Origin: Glandiceps talaboti
Taxonomy: Eukaryota; Hemichordata; Enteropneusta; Spengelidae
Direction: 5' to 3'
Assembly (NCBI RefSeq): GCF_964340395.1
Contig: NC_135557.1
Location: 4,130,216-4,194,215, forward strand
DNA length: 64,000 nt
Made by a program: the position numbers and the translations under genes. The notes below the pieces were generated by a model that was given only the letters and a program-made list of their open reading frames with translations, ran no database searches and was not told where the DNA came from. Below, in pieces: positions 11,701 through 26,700 of the stretch (its first letter is position 1; every line of letters begins with the position of its first letter).

Positions 11701-14700
11701 TGAAGTCTACATTACAGTGTATTAGGTGTGAAATCTGCATTACAGTGTATTGTGTGTGAAGTCTACATTACAGTGTATTAGGTGTGAAGTCGACATTACA
11801 GTGTGTTAGGTGTGAAGTCTGCATTATAGTGTATTAGATCTGAAGTGTACATTACAGTGTATTAGATGTGAAGTCTACATTAGAGTGTATTAGATGTGAA
11901 GTCTACATTACAATGTATTAGATGTGAAGTCTACATTACAATGTATTAGGTGTGAAGTCTACATTACAGTGTATTAGATGTGAAGTCTGCATTACAGTGT
12001 ATTAGGTGTGATATTTATTGGTTATTACTAACTCAGGAGTACTAATGACTTGTTAGTGGTGATATTCATTAGTTATTACTAACTCCGGAGTACTAATGAC
12101 TCTGACAATTTCATTAGATTTCCTCTAGTTGCCATCACCACATAAAAGCACTCACTCATAGATGTGAAGTCTACATTACAGTGTATTAGATGTGAAGTCT
12201 ACTTTACATTTTATTAGATGTGAAGTCTAAATTACAGTGTATTAGATGTGAAGTCAACATTACAGTGTATTAGATGTGAAGTCTACATTACAGTGTATTA
12301 GATATGAAGTCTACATTACAATATATTAGATGTGAAGGCTACATTACAGTGTATTAGGTGTGAAGTCTACATTACAGTGTATTAGATGTGAAGTCTACAT
12401 TACAGTGTATTAGATATGGAGTCTACATTACATTGTATTAGATGTGAAGTCTAAATTACAGTGTATTAGATGTGAAGTCTACATTACAGTGTATTAGGTG
12501 TGAAGTCAACATTACAGTGTAATAGATGTGAAGTCTACATTACAGTGTGTTAGATGTGAAGTCTACATTACAGTGTGTTAGATGTGAAGTCTACATTACA
12601 GTGTATTAGATGTGAAGGCTACATTACAGTGTATTAGGTGTGAAGTGTGCATTGCAGTGTATTAGGTGTGAAGTCAACATTACAGAGTATTAGGTGTGAA
12701 GTCTACATTACAGTGTATTAGATGTGAAGTCTACATTACAGTGTATTAGGTGTGAAATCTGCATTACAGTGTATTATATGTGTGAAGTCTACATTACAGT
12801 GTATCAGGTGTGAAATCTTTAGATTACAGTGTATTAGGTGTGAAGTCGGCATTACAGTGTGTTAGGTGTGAAGTCAACATTACAGTGTAGATGTTAAGTC
12901 TGCATTACAGTGTATTAGATGTGAAGTCTAAATTACAGTGTATTAGATGTGAAGTCTAAATTACAGTGTATTAGATGTGAAGTCTACATTACAGTGTATT
13001 AGATGTGAAGTCTACATTACAGTGTATTAGGTGTGAAATCTGCATTACAGTGTATTAGATGTGAAGTCTACATTACAGTGTATTAGGTGTGAAATCTGCA
13101 TTACAGTGTATTATGTGTGAAGTCTACATTACAGTGTATCAGGTGTGAAATCTTTAGATTACAGTGTATTAGGTGTGAAGTCGGCATTACAGTGTGTTAG
13201 GTGTGAAGTCTGCATTATAGTGTATTAGATCTGAAGTGTACATTACAGTGTATTAGGTATGAAATCTACATTACAGTGAGATGTGAAATCTACATTACAG
13301 TGTATTAGATGTGAAGTCTACATTACGTATTAGATGTGAAGTCTACATTACAGTGTATTAGGTGTGATATTTTGCATTACAGTGTATTAGGTGTGAAGTC
13401 TGCATTACAGTGTATTAGGTGTGAATTCTACATTACAGTGTATTAGATGTGAAGTCTACATTACAGTGTATTAGGTGTGAAGTGTTCATTACAGTGTATT
13501 AGGTGTGAAGTCTACATTACAGTGTATTAGGTGTGAAGTCTACATTACAGTGTATTAGGTGTGAAGTGTGCATTACAGTGTATTAGGTGTGAAGTGTTCA
13601 TTACAGTGTATTAGGTGTGAAGTCTGCATTACAGTGTATTAGGTGTGAAGTGTTCATTACAGTGTATTAGGTGTGAAGTCTACATTACAGTGTATTAGGT
13701 GTGAAGTCTACATTACAGTGTATTAGGTGTGAAATCTTCATTACAGTGTATTATGTGTGAAGTCTACATTACAGTGTATTAGGTGTGAAGTGTTCATTAC
13801 AGTGTATTAGGTGTGAAGTGTTCATTACAGTGTATTAGGTGTGAAGTCTGCATTACAGTGTATTAGGTGTGAAGTCTGCATTACAGTGTATTAGGTGTGA
13901 AGTCTGCATTACAGTGTATTAGGTGTGATATTTATTGGTTATTACTAACGCAGAAGTACTAATGACTTGTTGGTGGTGATATTCATTGGTTATTACTAAC
14001 TCCGGAGTACTAATGACTCTGACAATATCATCAGATTTCCTCTAGTTGCCATCACCACATAAAAGCACTCACTCATAGATGTGAAGTCTACATTACAGTG
14101 TATTAGATGTGAAGTCTACATTACATTTTATTAGATGTGAAGGCTACATTACAGTGTATTAGATGTGAAGTCTACATTACAGTGTATTAGATATGAAGTC
14201 TACATTACAATGTATTAGATGTGAAGGCTACATTACAGTGTATTAGATGTGAAGTCTACATTACAGTGTATTAGATATGAAGTCTACATTACAATGTATT
14301 AGATATGGAGTCTACATTACATTGTATTAGATGTGAAGTCTAAATTACAGTGTATTAGATGTGAAGACTACATTACACTGTATTAGGTGTGAAGTCAACA
14401 TTACAGTGTAATAGATGTGAAGTCTACATTACAGTGTATTAGATGTGAAGTCTACATTACAGTGTATTAGATGTGAAGTCTACATAACAGTGTATCAGAT
14501 GTGAAGGCTACATTACAGTGTATTAGGTGTGAAGTGTGCATTGCAGTGTATTAGATGTGAAGTCAACATTAAAGAGTATTAGGTGTGAAGTCTACATTAC
14601 AGTGTATTAGATGTGAAGTCTACATTACAGTGTATTAGGTGTGAAATCTGCATTACAGTGTATTATGTGTGAAGTCTACATTACAGTGTATCAGGTGTGA

Positions 14701-17700
14701 AATCTTTAGATTACAGTGTATTAGGTGTGAAGTCGACATTACAGTGTGTTAGGTGTGAATTCTGCATTATAGTGTATTAGATCTGAAGTGTACATTACAG
14801 TGTATTAGATGTAAAGGCTACATTACAGTGTATTAGGTGTGAAGTGTGCATTGCAGTGTATTAGGTGTGGTCAACATTACAGTGTATTAGATGTGAAGGC
14901 TACATTACAGTGTATTAGATGTGAAGTCTAAATTACAGTGTATTAGATGTGAAGTCTACATTACAGTGTATTAGATGTGAAGTCTACATTACAGTGTATT
15001 AGATGTGAAGTCTACATTACAGTGTATTAGATGTGAAGGCTACATTACAGTGTATTAGGTGTGAAGTGTGCACTGCAGTGTATTAGGTGTGAAGTCAACA
15101 TTACAGAGTATTAGGTGTGAAGTCTACATTACAGTGTATTAGATGTGAAGTCTACATTACAGTGTATTAGGTGTGAAATCTTCATTACAGTGTATTAGGT
15201 GTGAAATCTTTAGATTACAGTGTATTAGGTGTGAAGTCGACATTACAGTGTATTAGGTGTGAAGTCAACATTACAGTGTAGTAGATGTTAAGTCTGCATT
15301 ACAGTGTATTAGATGTGAAGTTTGCATTACAGTGTATTAGATGTGAAGTCTACATTACAGTGTATTAGATGTGAAGTCTACATTACAGTGTATTAGATGT
15401 GAAGACTACATTACAGTGTATTAGGTGTGAAGTCAACATTACAGTGTAATAGATGTGAAGTCTACATTACAGTGTATTAGATGTGAAGTCTACATTACAG
15501 TGTATTAGATGTGAAGTCTACATTACAGTGTATCAGATGTGAAGGCTACATTACAGTGTATTAGGTGTGAAGTGTGCATTGCAGTGTATTAGATGTGAAG
15601 TCAACATTAAAGAGTATTAGGTGTGAAGTCTACATTACAGTGTATTAGATGTGAAGTCTACATTACAGTGTATTAGGTGTGAAATCTGCATTACAGTGTA
15701 TTATGTGTGAAGTCTACATTACAGTGTATCAGGTGTGAAATCTTTAGATTACAGTGTATTAGGTGTGAAGTCGACATTACAGTGTGTTAGGTGTGAATTC
15801 TGCATTATAGTGTATTAGATGTGAAGTCTACATTACAGTGTATTAGATGTGAAGTCTACATTACAGTGTATTAGATGTGAAGTCTACATTACAGTGTATC
15901 AGATGTGAAGGCTACATTACAGTGTATTAGGTGTGAAGTGTGCACTGCAGTGTATTAGATGTGAAGTGTACATTACAGTGTATTAGATGTGAAGTCAACA
16001 TTACAGAGTATTAGGTGTGAAGTCTACATTACAGTGTATTAGATGTGAAGTCTACATTACAGTGTATTAGGTGTGAAATCTTCATTACAGTGTATTATGT
16101 GTGAAATCTATATTACAGTGTATTAGGTGTGAAATCTTTAGATTACAGTGTATTAGGTGTGAAGTCGACATTACAGTGTATTAGGTGTGAAGTCAACATT
16201 ACAGTGTAGTAGATGTTAAGTCTGCATTACAGTGTATTAGATGTGAAGTCTACATTACAGTGTATTAGATGTGAAGTCTACATTACAGTGTATCAGATGT
16301 GAAGGCTACATTACAGTGTATTAGGTGTGAAGTGTGCATTGCAGTGTATTAGATGTGAAGTCAACATTAAAGAGTATTAGGTGTGAAGTCTACATTACAG
16401 TGTATTAGATGTGAAGTCTACATTACAGTGTATTAGGTGTGAAATCTGCATTACAGTGTATTATGTGTGAAGTCTACATTACAGTGTATCAGGTGTGAAA
16501 TCTTTAGATAACAGTGTATTAGGTGTGAAGTCGACATTACAGTGTGTTAGGTGTGAATTCTGCATTATAGTGTATTAGATCTGAAGTGTACATTACAGTG
16601 TATTAGATGTAAAGGCTACATTACAGTGTATTAGGTGTGAAGTGTGCATTGCAGTGTATTAGGTGTGGTCAACATTACAGTGTATTAGATGTGAAGGCTA
16701 CATTACAGTGTATGAGATGTGAAGTCTAAATTACAGTGTATTAGATCTGAAGTCTACATTACAGTGTATTAGGTGTGAAGTCAACATTACAGTGTAATAG
16801 ATGTGAAGTCTACATTACAGTGTATTAGATGTGAAGTCTACATTACAGTGTATTAGATGTGAAGTCTACATTACAGTGTATTAGATGTGAAGTCTACATT
16901 ACAGTGTATTAGATGTGAAGGCTACATTACAGTGTATTAGGTGTGAAGTGTACACTGCAGTGTATTAGGTGTGAAGTCAACATTACAGAGTATTAGGTGT
17001 GAAGTCTACATTACAGTGTATTAGATGTGAAGTCTACATTACAGTGTATTAGGTGTGAAATCTTCATTACAGAGTATTATGTGTGAAATCTACATTACAG
17101 TGTATTAGGTGTGAAATCTTTAGATTACAGTGTATTAGGTGTGAAGTCGACATTACAGTGTATTAGGTGTGAAGTCAACATTACAGTGTATTAGGTGTGA
17201 AGTCTACATTACAGTGTATTAGATATGGAGTCTACATTACAGTGTATTAGGTGTGAAGTCTACATTACAGTGTAATAGATGTGAAGTCTACATTACAGTG
17301 TATTAGATGTGAAGTCTACATTACAGTGTATTAGATGTGAAGTCTACATTACAGTGTATTAGATGTGAAGACTACATTACAGTGTATTAGGTGTGAAGTC
17401 AACATTACAGTGTAATAGATGTGAAGTCTACATTACAGTGTATTAGATGTGAAGTCTACATTACAGTGTATTAGATGTGAAGTCTACATTACAGTGTATC
17501 AGATGTGAAGGCTACATTACAGTGTATTAGGTGTGAAGTGTGCATTGCAGTGTATTAGATGTGAAGTCAACATTTAAGAGTATTAGGTGTGAAGTCTACA
17601 TTACAGTGTATTATATGTGAAGTCTACATTACAGTGTATTAGGTGTGAAATCTGCATTACAGTGTATTATGTGTGAAGTCTACATTACAGTGTATCAGGT

Positions 17701-20700
17701 GTGAAATCTTTAGATTACAGTGTATTAGGTGTGAAGTCGACATTACAGTGTGTTAGGTGTGAATTCTGCATTATAGTGTATTAGATGTGAAGTCTACATT
17801 ACAGTGTATTAGATGTGAAGTCTACATTACAGTGTATTAGATGTGAAGTCTACATTACAGTGTATCAGATGTGAAGGCTACATTACACTAGTGTATTAGG
17901 TGTGAAGTGTGCACTGCAGTGTATTAGATGTGAAGTGTACATTACAGTGTATTAGATGTGAAGTCAACATTACAGAGTATTAGGTGTGAAGTCTACATTA
18001 CAGTGTATTAGATGTGAAGTCTACATTACAGTGTATTAGGTGTGAAATCTTCATTACAGTGTATTATGTGTGAAATCTATATTACAGTGTATTAGGTGTG
18101 AAATCTTTAGATTACAGTGTATTAGGTGTGAAGTCGACATTACAGTGTATTAGGTGTGAAGTCAACATTACAGTGTATTAGGTGTGAAATCTGCATTACA
18201 GTGTATTATGTGTGAAGTCTACATTACAGTGTATCAGGTGTGAAATCTTTAGATTACAGTGTATTAGGTGTGAAGTCGACATTACAGTGTGTTAGGTGTG
18301 AATTCTGCATTATAGTGTATTAGATGTGAAGTCTACATTACAGTGTATTAGATGTGAAGACTACATTACAGTGTATTAGGTGTGAAGTCAACATTACAGT
18401 GTAATAGATGTGAAGTCTACATTACAGTGTATTAGATGTGAAGTCTACATTACAGTGTATTAGATGTGAAGTCTACATTACAGTGTATCAGATGTGAAGG
18501 CTACATTACAGTGTATTAGGTGTGAAGTGTGCATTGCAGTGTATTAGATGTGAAGTCAACATTAAAGAGTATTAGGTGTGAAGTCTACATTACAGTGTAT
18601 TAGATGTGAAGTGTACATTACAGTGTATTAGGTGTGAAATCTGCATTACAGTGTATTATGTGTGAAGTCTACATTACAGTGTATCAGGTGTGAAATCTTT
18701 AGATTACAGTGTATTAGGTGTGAAGTCGACATTACAGTGTGTTAGGTGTGAATTCTGCATTATAGTGTATTAGATGTGAAGTCTACATTACAGTGTATTA
18801 GATGTGAAGTCTACATTACAGTGTATTAGATGTGAAGTCTACATTACAGTGTATCAGATGTGAAGGCTACATTACAGTGTATTAGGTGTGAAGTGTGCAC
18901 TGCAGTGTATTAGATGTGAAGTGTACATTACAGTGTATTAGATGTGAAGTCAACATTACAGAGTATTAGGTGTGAAGTCTACATTACAGTGTATTAGATG
19001 TGAAGTCTACATTACAGTGTATTAGGTGTGAAATCTTCATTACAGTGTATTATGTGTGAAATCTATATTACAGTGTATTAGGTGTGAAATCTTTAGATTA
19101 CAGTGTATTAGGTGTGAAGTCGACATTACAGTGTATTAGGTGTGAAGTCAACATTACAGTGTAGTAGATGTTAAGTCTGCATTACAGTGTATTAGATGTG
19201 AAGTCTACATTACAGTGTATTAGATGTGAAGTCTACATTACAGTGTATCAGATGTGAAGGCTACATTACAGTGTATTAGGTGTGAAGTGTGCATTGCAGT
19301 GTATTAGATGTGAAGTCAACATTAAAGAGTATTAGGTGTGAAGTCTACATTACAGTGTATTAGATGTGAAGTCTACATTACAGTGTATTAGGTGTGAAAT
19401 CTGCATTACAGTGTATTATGTGTGAAGTCTACATTACAGTGTATCAGGTGTGAAATCTTTAGATAACAGTGTATTAGGTGTGAAGTCGACATTACAGTGT
19501 GTTAGGTGTGAATTCTGCATTATAGTGTATTAGATCTGAAGTGTACATTACAGTGTATTAGATGTAAAGGCTACATTACAGTGTATTAGGTGTGAAGTGT
19601 GCATTGCAGTGTATTAGGTGTGGTCAACATTACAGTGTATTAGATGTGAAGGCTACATTACAGTGTATGAGATGTGAAGTCTAAATTACAGTGTATTAGA
19701 TCTGAAGTCTACATTACAGTGTATTAGGTGTGAAGTCAACATTACAGTGTAATAGATGTGAAGTCTACATTACAGTGTATTAGATGTGAAGTCTACATTA
19801 CAGTGTATTAGATGTGAAGTCTACATTACAGTGTATTAGATGTGAAGTCTACATTACAGTGTATTAGATGTGAAGGCTACATTACAGTGTATTAGGTGTG
19901 AAGTGTACACTGCAGTGTATTAGGTGTGAAGTCAACATTACAGAGTATTAGGTGTGAAGTCTACATTACAGTGTATTAGATGTGAAGTCTACATTACAGT
20001 GTATTAGGTGTGAAATCTTCATTACAGTGTATTATGTGTGAAATCTACATTACAGTGTATTAGGTGTGAAATCTTTAGATTACAGTGTATTAGGTGTGAA
20101 GTCGACATTACAGTGTATTAGGTGTGAAGTCAACATTACAGTGTATTAGGTGTGAAGTCTACATTACAGTGTATTAGATATGGAGTCTACATTACAGTGT
20201 ATTAGGTGTGAAGTCTACATTACAGTGTAATAGATGTGAAGTCTACATTACAGTGTATTAGATGTGAAGTCTACATTACAGTGTATTAGATGTGAAGTCT
20301 ACATTACAGTGTATTAGATGTGAAGACTACATTACAGTGTATTAGGTGTGAAGTCAACATTACAGTGTAATAGATGTGAAGTCTACATTACAGTGTATTA
20401 GATGTGAAGTCTACATTACAGTGTATTAGATGTGAAGTCTACATTACAGTGTATCAGATGTGAAGGCTACATTACAGTGTATTAGGTGTGAAGTGTGCAT
20501 TGCAGTGTATTAGATGTGAAGTCAACATTTAAGAGTATTAGGTGTGAAGTCTACATTACAGTGTATTATATGTGAAGTCTACATTACAGTGTATTAGGTG
20601 TGAAATCTGCATTACAGTGTATTATGTGTGAAGTCTACATTACAGTGTATCAGGTGTGAAATCTTTAGATTACAGTGTATTAGGTGTGAAGTCGACATTA

Positions 20701-23700
20701 CAGTGTGTTAGGTGTGAATTCTGCATTATAGTGTATTAGATGTGAAGTCTACATTACAGTGTATTAGATGTGAAGTCTACATTACAGTGTATTAGATGTG
20801 AAGTCTACATTACAGTGTATCAGATGTGAAGGCTACATTACACTAGTGTATTAGGTGTGAAGTGTGCACTGCAGTGTATTAGATGTGAAGTGTACATTAC
20901 AGTGTATTAGATGTGAAGTCAACATTACAGAGTATTAGGTGTGAAGTCTACCTCATTACAGTGTATTAGATGTGAAGTCTACATTACAGTGTATTAGGTG
21001 TGAAATCTTCATTACAGTGTATTATGTGTGAAATCTATATTACAGTGTATTAGGTGTGAAATCTTTAGATTACAGTGTATTAGGTGTGAAGTCGACATTA
21101 CAGTGTATTAGGTGTGAAGTCAACATTACAGTGTATTAGGTGTGAAATCTGCATTACAGTGTATTATGTGTGAAGTCTACATTACAGTGTATCAGGTGTG
21201 AAATCTTTAGATTACAGTGTATTAGGTGTGAAGTCGACATTACAGTGTGTTAGGTGTGAATTCTGCATTATAGTGTATTAGATGTGAAGTCTACATTACA
21301 GTGTATTAGATGTGAAGTCTACATTACAGTGTATTAGATGTGAAGTCTACATTACAGTGTATCAGATGTGAAGGCTACATTACAGTGTATTAGGTGTGAA
21401 GTGTGCACTGCAGTGTATTAGATGTGAAGTGTACATTACAGTGTATTAGATGTGAAGTCAACATTACAGAGTATTAGGTGTGAAGTCTACATTACAGTGT
21501 ATTAGATGTGAAGTCTACATTACAGTGTATTAGGTGTGAAATCTTCATTACAGTGTATTAGGTGTGAAATCTATATTACAGTGTATTAGGTGTGAAATCT
21601 TTAGATTACAGTGTATTAGGTGTGAAGTCGACATTACAGTGTATTAGGTGTGAAGTCAACATTACAGTGTAGTAGATGTTAAGTCTGCATTACAGTGTAT
21701 TAGATGTGAAGTCTACATTACAGTGTATTAGATGTGAAGTCTACATTAAAGAGTATTAGGTGTGAAGTCTACATTACAGTGTATTAGATGTGAAGTCTAC
21801 ATTACAGTGTATTAGGTGTGAAATCTGCATTACAGTGTATTATGTGTGAAGTCTACATTACAGTGTATCAGGTGTGAAATCTTTAGATAACAGTGTATTA
21901 GGTGTGAAGTCAACATTACAGTGTGTTAGGTGTGAATTCTGCATCATAGTGTATTAGATCTGAAGTGTACATTACAGTGTATTAGATGTAAAGGCTACAT
22001 TACAGTGTATTAGGTGTGAAGTGTGCATTGCAGTGTATTAGGTGTGGTCAACATTACAGTGCATTAGATGTGAAGGCTACATTACAGTGTATTAGATGTG
22101 AAGTCTAAATTACAGTGTATTAGATGTGAAGTCTACATTACAGTGTATTAGATGTGAAGTCTACATTACAGTGTATTAGATATGGAGTCTACATTACATT
22201 GTATTAGATGTGAAGTCTAAATTACAGTGTATTAGATGTGAAGTCTACATTACAGTGTATTAGGTGTGAAGTCAACATTACAGTGTAATAGATGTGAAGT
22301 CTACATTACAGTGTGTTAGATGTGAAGTCTACATTACAGTGTGTTAGATGTGAAGTCTACATTACAGTGTATTAGATGTGAAGGCTACATTAGAGTGTAT
22401 TAGGTGTGAAGTGTGCATTGCAGTGTATTAGGTGTGAAGTCAACATTACAGAGTATTAGGTGTGAAGTCTACATTACAGTGTATTAGATGTGAAGTCTAC
22501 ATTACAGTGTATTAGGTGTGAAATCTGCATTACAGTGTATTATATGTGTGAAGTCTACATTACAGTGTATCAGGTGTGAAATCTTTAGATTACAGTGTAT
22601 TAGGTGTGAAGTCGGCATTACAGTGTGTTAGGTGTGAAGTCAACATTACAGTGTAGATGTTAAGTCTGCATTACAGTGTATTAGATGTGAAGTCTAAATT
22701 ACAGTGTATTAGATGTGAAGTCTAAATTACAGTGTATTAGATGTGAAGTCTACATTACAGTGTATTAGATGTGAAGTCTACATTACAGTGTATTAGGTGT
22801 GAAATCTGCATTACAGTGTATTAGATGTGAAGTCTACATTACAGTGTATTAGGTGTGAAATCTGCATTACAGTGTATTATGTGTGAAGTCTACATTACAG
22901 TGTATCAGGTGTGAAATCTTTAGATTACAGTGTATTAGGTGTGAAGTCGGCATTACAGTGTGTTAGGTGTGAAGTCTGCATTATAGTGTATTAGATCTGA
23001 AGTGTACATTACAGTGTTTTAGGTGTGAAATCTACATTACAGTGAGATGTGAAGTCTACATTACAGTGTATTAGATGTGAAGTCTACATTACGTATTAGA
23101 TGTGAAGTCTACATTACAGTGTATTAGGTGTGAAGTGTTCATTACAGTGTATTAGGTGTGAAGTCTGCATTACAGTGTATTAGGTGTGAAGTCTGCATTA
23201 CAGTGTATTAGGTGTGAAGTCTACATTACAGTGTATTAGGTGTGAAGTCTGCATTACAGTGTATTAGGTGTGATATTTATTGGTTATTACTAACGCAGAA
23301 GTACTAATGACTTGTTGGTGGTGATATTCATTGGTTATTACTAACTCCGGAGTACTAATGACTCTGACAATATCATCAGATTTCCTCTAGTTGCCATCAC
23401 CACATAAAAGCACTCACTCATAGATGTGAAGTCTACATTACAGTGTATTAGATGTGAAGTCTACATTACATTTTATTAGATGTGAAGGCTACATTACAGT
23501 GTATTAGATGTGAAGTCTACATTACAGTGTATTAGATATGAAGTCTACATTACAATGTATTAGATGTGAAGGCTACATTACAGTGTATTAGATGTGAAGT
23601 CTACATTACAGTGTATTAGATATGAAGTCTACATTACAATGTATTAGATGTGAAGGCTACATTACAGTGTATTAGATGTGAAGTCAACATTACAGTGTAT

Positions 23701-26700
23701 TAGATGTGAAGGCTACATTACAGTGTATTAGATATGGAGTCTACATTACATTGTATTAGATGTGAAGTCTAAATTACAGTGTATTAGATGTGAAGACTAC
23801 ATTACACTGTATTAGGTGTGAAGTCAACATTACAGTGTAATAGATGTGAAGTCTACATTACAGTGTATTAGATGTGAAGTCTACATTACAGTGTATTAGA
23901 TGTGAAGTCTACATAACAGTGTATCAGATGTGAAGGCTACATTACAGTGTATTAGGTGTGAAGTGTGCATTGCAGTGTATTAGATGTGAAGTCAACATTA
24001 AAGAGTATTAGGTGTGAAGTCTACATTACAGTGTATTAGATGTGAAGTCTACATTACAGTGTATTAGGTGTGAAGTGTGCATTACAGTGTATTATGTGTG
24101 AAGTCTACATTACAGTGTATCAGGTGTGAAATCTTTAGATTACAGTGTATTAGGTGTGAAGTCGACATTACAGTGTGTTAGGTGTGAATTCTGCATTATA
24201 GTGTATTAGATCTGAAGTGTACATTACAGTGTATTAGATGTAAAGGCTACATTACAGTGTATTAGGTGTGAAGTGTGCATTGCAGTGTATTAGGTGTGGT
24301 CAACATTACAGTGTATTAGATGTGAAGGCTACATTACAGTGTATTAGATGTGAAGTCTAAATTACAGTGTATTAGATTTGAAGTCTACATTACAGTGTAT
24401 TAGATGTGAAGTCTACATTACAGTGTATTAGATGTGAAGTCTACATTACAGTGTATTAGATGTGAAGGCTACATTACAGTGTATTAGGTGTGAAGTGTGC
24501 ACTGCAGTGTACGAGGTGTGAAGTCAACATTACAGAGTATTAGGTGTGAAGTATACATTACAGTGTATTAGATGTGAAGTCTACATTACAGTGTATTAGG
24601 TGTGAAATCTTCATTACAGTGTATTATGTGTGAAGTCTACATTACAGTGTATTAGGTGTGAAGTCGACATTACAGTGTATTAGGTGTGAAGTCAACATTA
24701 CAGTGTAGTAGATGTTAAGTCTGCATTACAGTGTATTAGATGTGAAGTTTGCATTACAGTGTATTAGATGTGAAGTCTACATTACAGTGTATTAGATGTG
24801 AAGTCTACATTACAGTGTATTAGATGTGAAGACTACATTACAGTGTATTAGGTGTGAAGTCAACATTACAGTGTAATAGATGTGAAGTCTACATTACAGT
24901 GTATTAGATGTGAAGTCTACATTACAGTGTATTAGATGTGAAGTCTACATTACAGTGTATCAGATGTGAAGGCTACATTACAGTGTATTAGGTGTGAAGT
25001 GTGCATTGCAGTGTATTAGATGTGAAGTCAACATTAAAGAGTATTAGGTGTGAAGTCTACATTACAGTGTATTAGATGTGAAGTCTACATTACAGTGTAT
25101 TAGGTGTGAAATCTGCATTACAGTGTATTATGTGTGAAGTCTACATTACAGTGTATCAGGTGTGAAATCTTTAGATTACAGTGTATTAGGTGTGAAGTCG
25201 ACATCACAGTGTGTTAGGTGTGAATTCTGCATTATAGTGTATTAGATGTGAAGTCTACATTACAGTGTATTAGATGTGAAGTCTACATTACAGTGTATTA
25301 GATGTGAAGTCTACATTACAGTGTATCAGATGTGAAGGCTACATTACAGTGTATTAGGTGTGAAGTGTGCACTGCAGTGTATTAGATGTGAAGTGTACAT
25401 TACAGTGTATTAGATGTGAAGTCAACATTACAGAGTATTAGGTGTGAAGTCTACATTACAGTGTATTAGATGTGAAGTCTACATTACAGTGTATTAGGTG
25501 TGAAATCTTCATTACAGTGTATTATGTGTGAAATCTATATTACAGTGTATTAGGTGTGAAATCTTTAGATTACAGTGTATTAGGTGTGAAGTCGACATTA
25601 CAGTGTATTAGGTGTGAAGTCAACATTACAGTGTAGTAGATGTTAAGTCTGCATTACAGTGTATTAGATGTGAAGTCTACATTACAGTGTATTAGATGTG
25701 AAGTCTACATTACAGTGTATCAGATGTGAAGGCTACATTACAGTGTATTAGGTGTGAAGTGTGCATTGCAGTGTATTAGATGTGAAGTCAACATTAAAGA
25801 GTATTAGGTGTGAAGTCTACATTACAGTGTATTAGATGTGAAGTCTACATTACAGTGTATTAGGTGTGAAATCTGCATTACAGTGTATTATGTGTGAAGT
25901 CTACATTACAGTGTATCAGGTGTGAAATCTTTAGATAACAGTGTATTAGGTGTGAAGTCGACATTACAGTGTGTTAGGTGTGAATTCTGCATTATAGTGT
26001 ATTAGATCTGAAGTGTACATTACAGTGTATTAGATATAAAGGCTACATTACAGTGTATTAGGTGTGAAGTGTGCATTGCAGTGTATTAGGTGTGGTCAAC
26101 ATTACAGTGTATTAGATGTGAAGGCTACATTACAGTGTATTAGATGTGAAGTCTAAATTACAGTGTATTAGATCTGAAGTCTACATTACAGTGTATTAGG
26201 TGTGAAGTCAACATTACAGTGTAATAGATGTGAAGTCTACATTACAGTGTATTAGATGTGAAGTCTACATTACAGTGTATTAGATGTGAAGTCTACATTA
26301 CAGTGTATTAGATGTGAAGTCTACATTACAGTGTATTAGATGTGAAGGCTACATTACAGTGTATTAGGTGTGAAGTGTACACTGCAGTGTATTAGGTGTG
26401 AAGTCAACATTACAGAGTATTAGGTGTGAAGTCTACATTACAGTGTATTAGATGTGAAGTCTACATTACAGTGTATTAGGTGTGAAATCTTCATTACAGT
26501 GTATTAGGTGTGAAATCTTTAGATTACAGTGTATTAGGTGTGAAGTCGACATTACAGTGTATTAGGTGTGAAGTCAACATTACAGTGTATTAGGTGTGAA
26601 GTCTACATTACAGTGTATTAGATATGGAGTCTACATTACAGTGTATTAGGTGTGAAATCTACATTACAGTGTATTAGATGTGAAGTCTACATTACAGTGT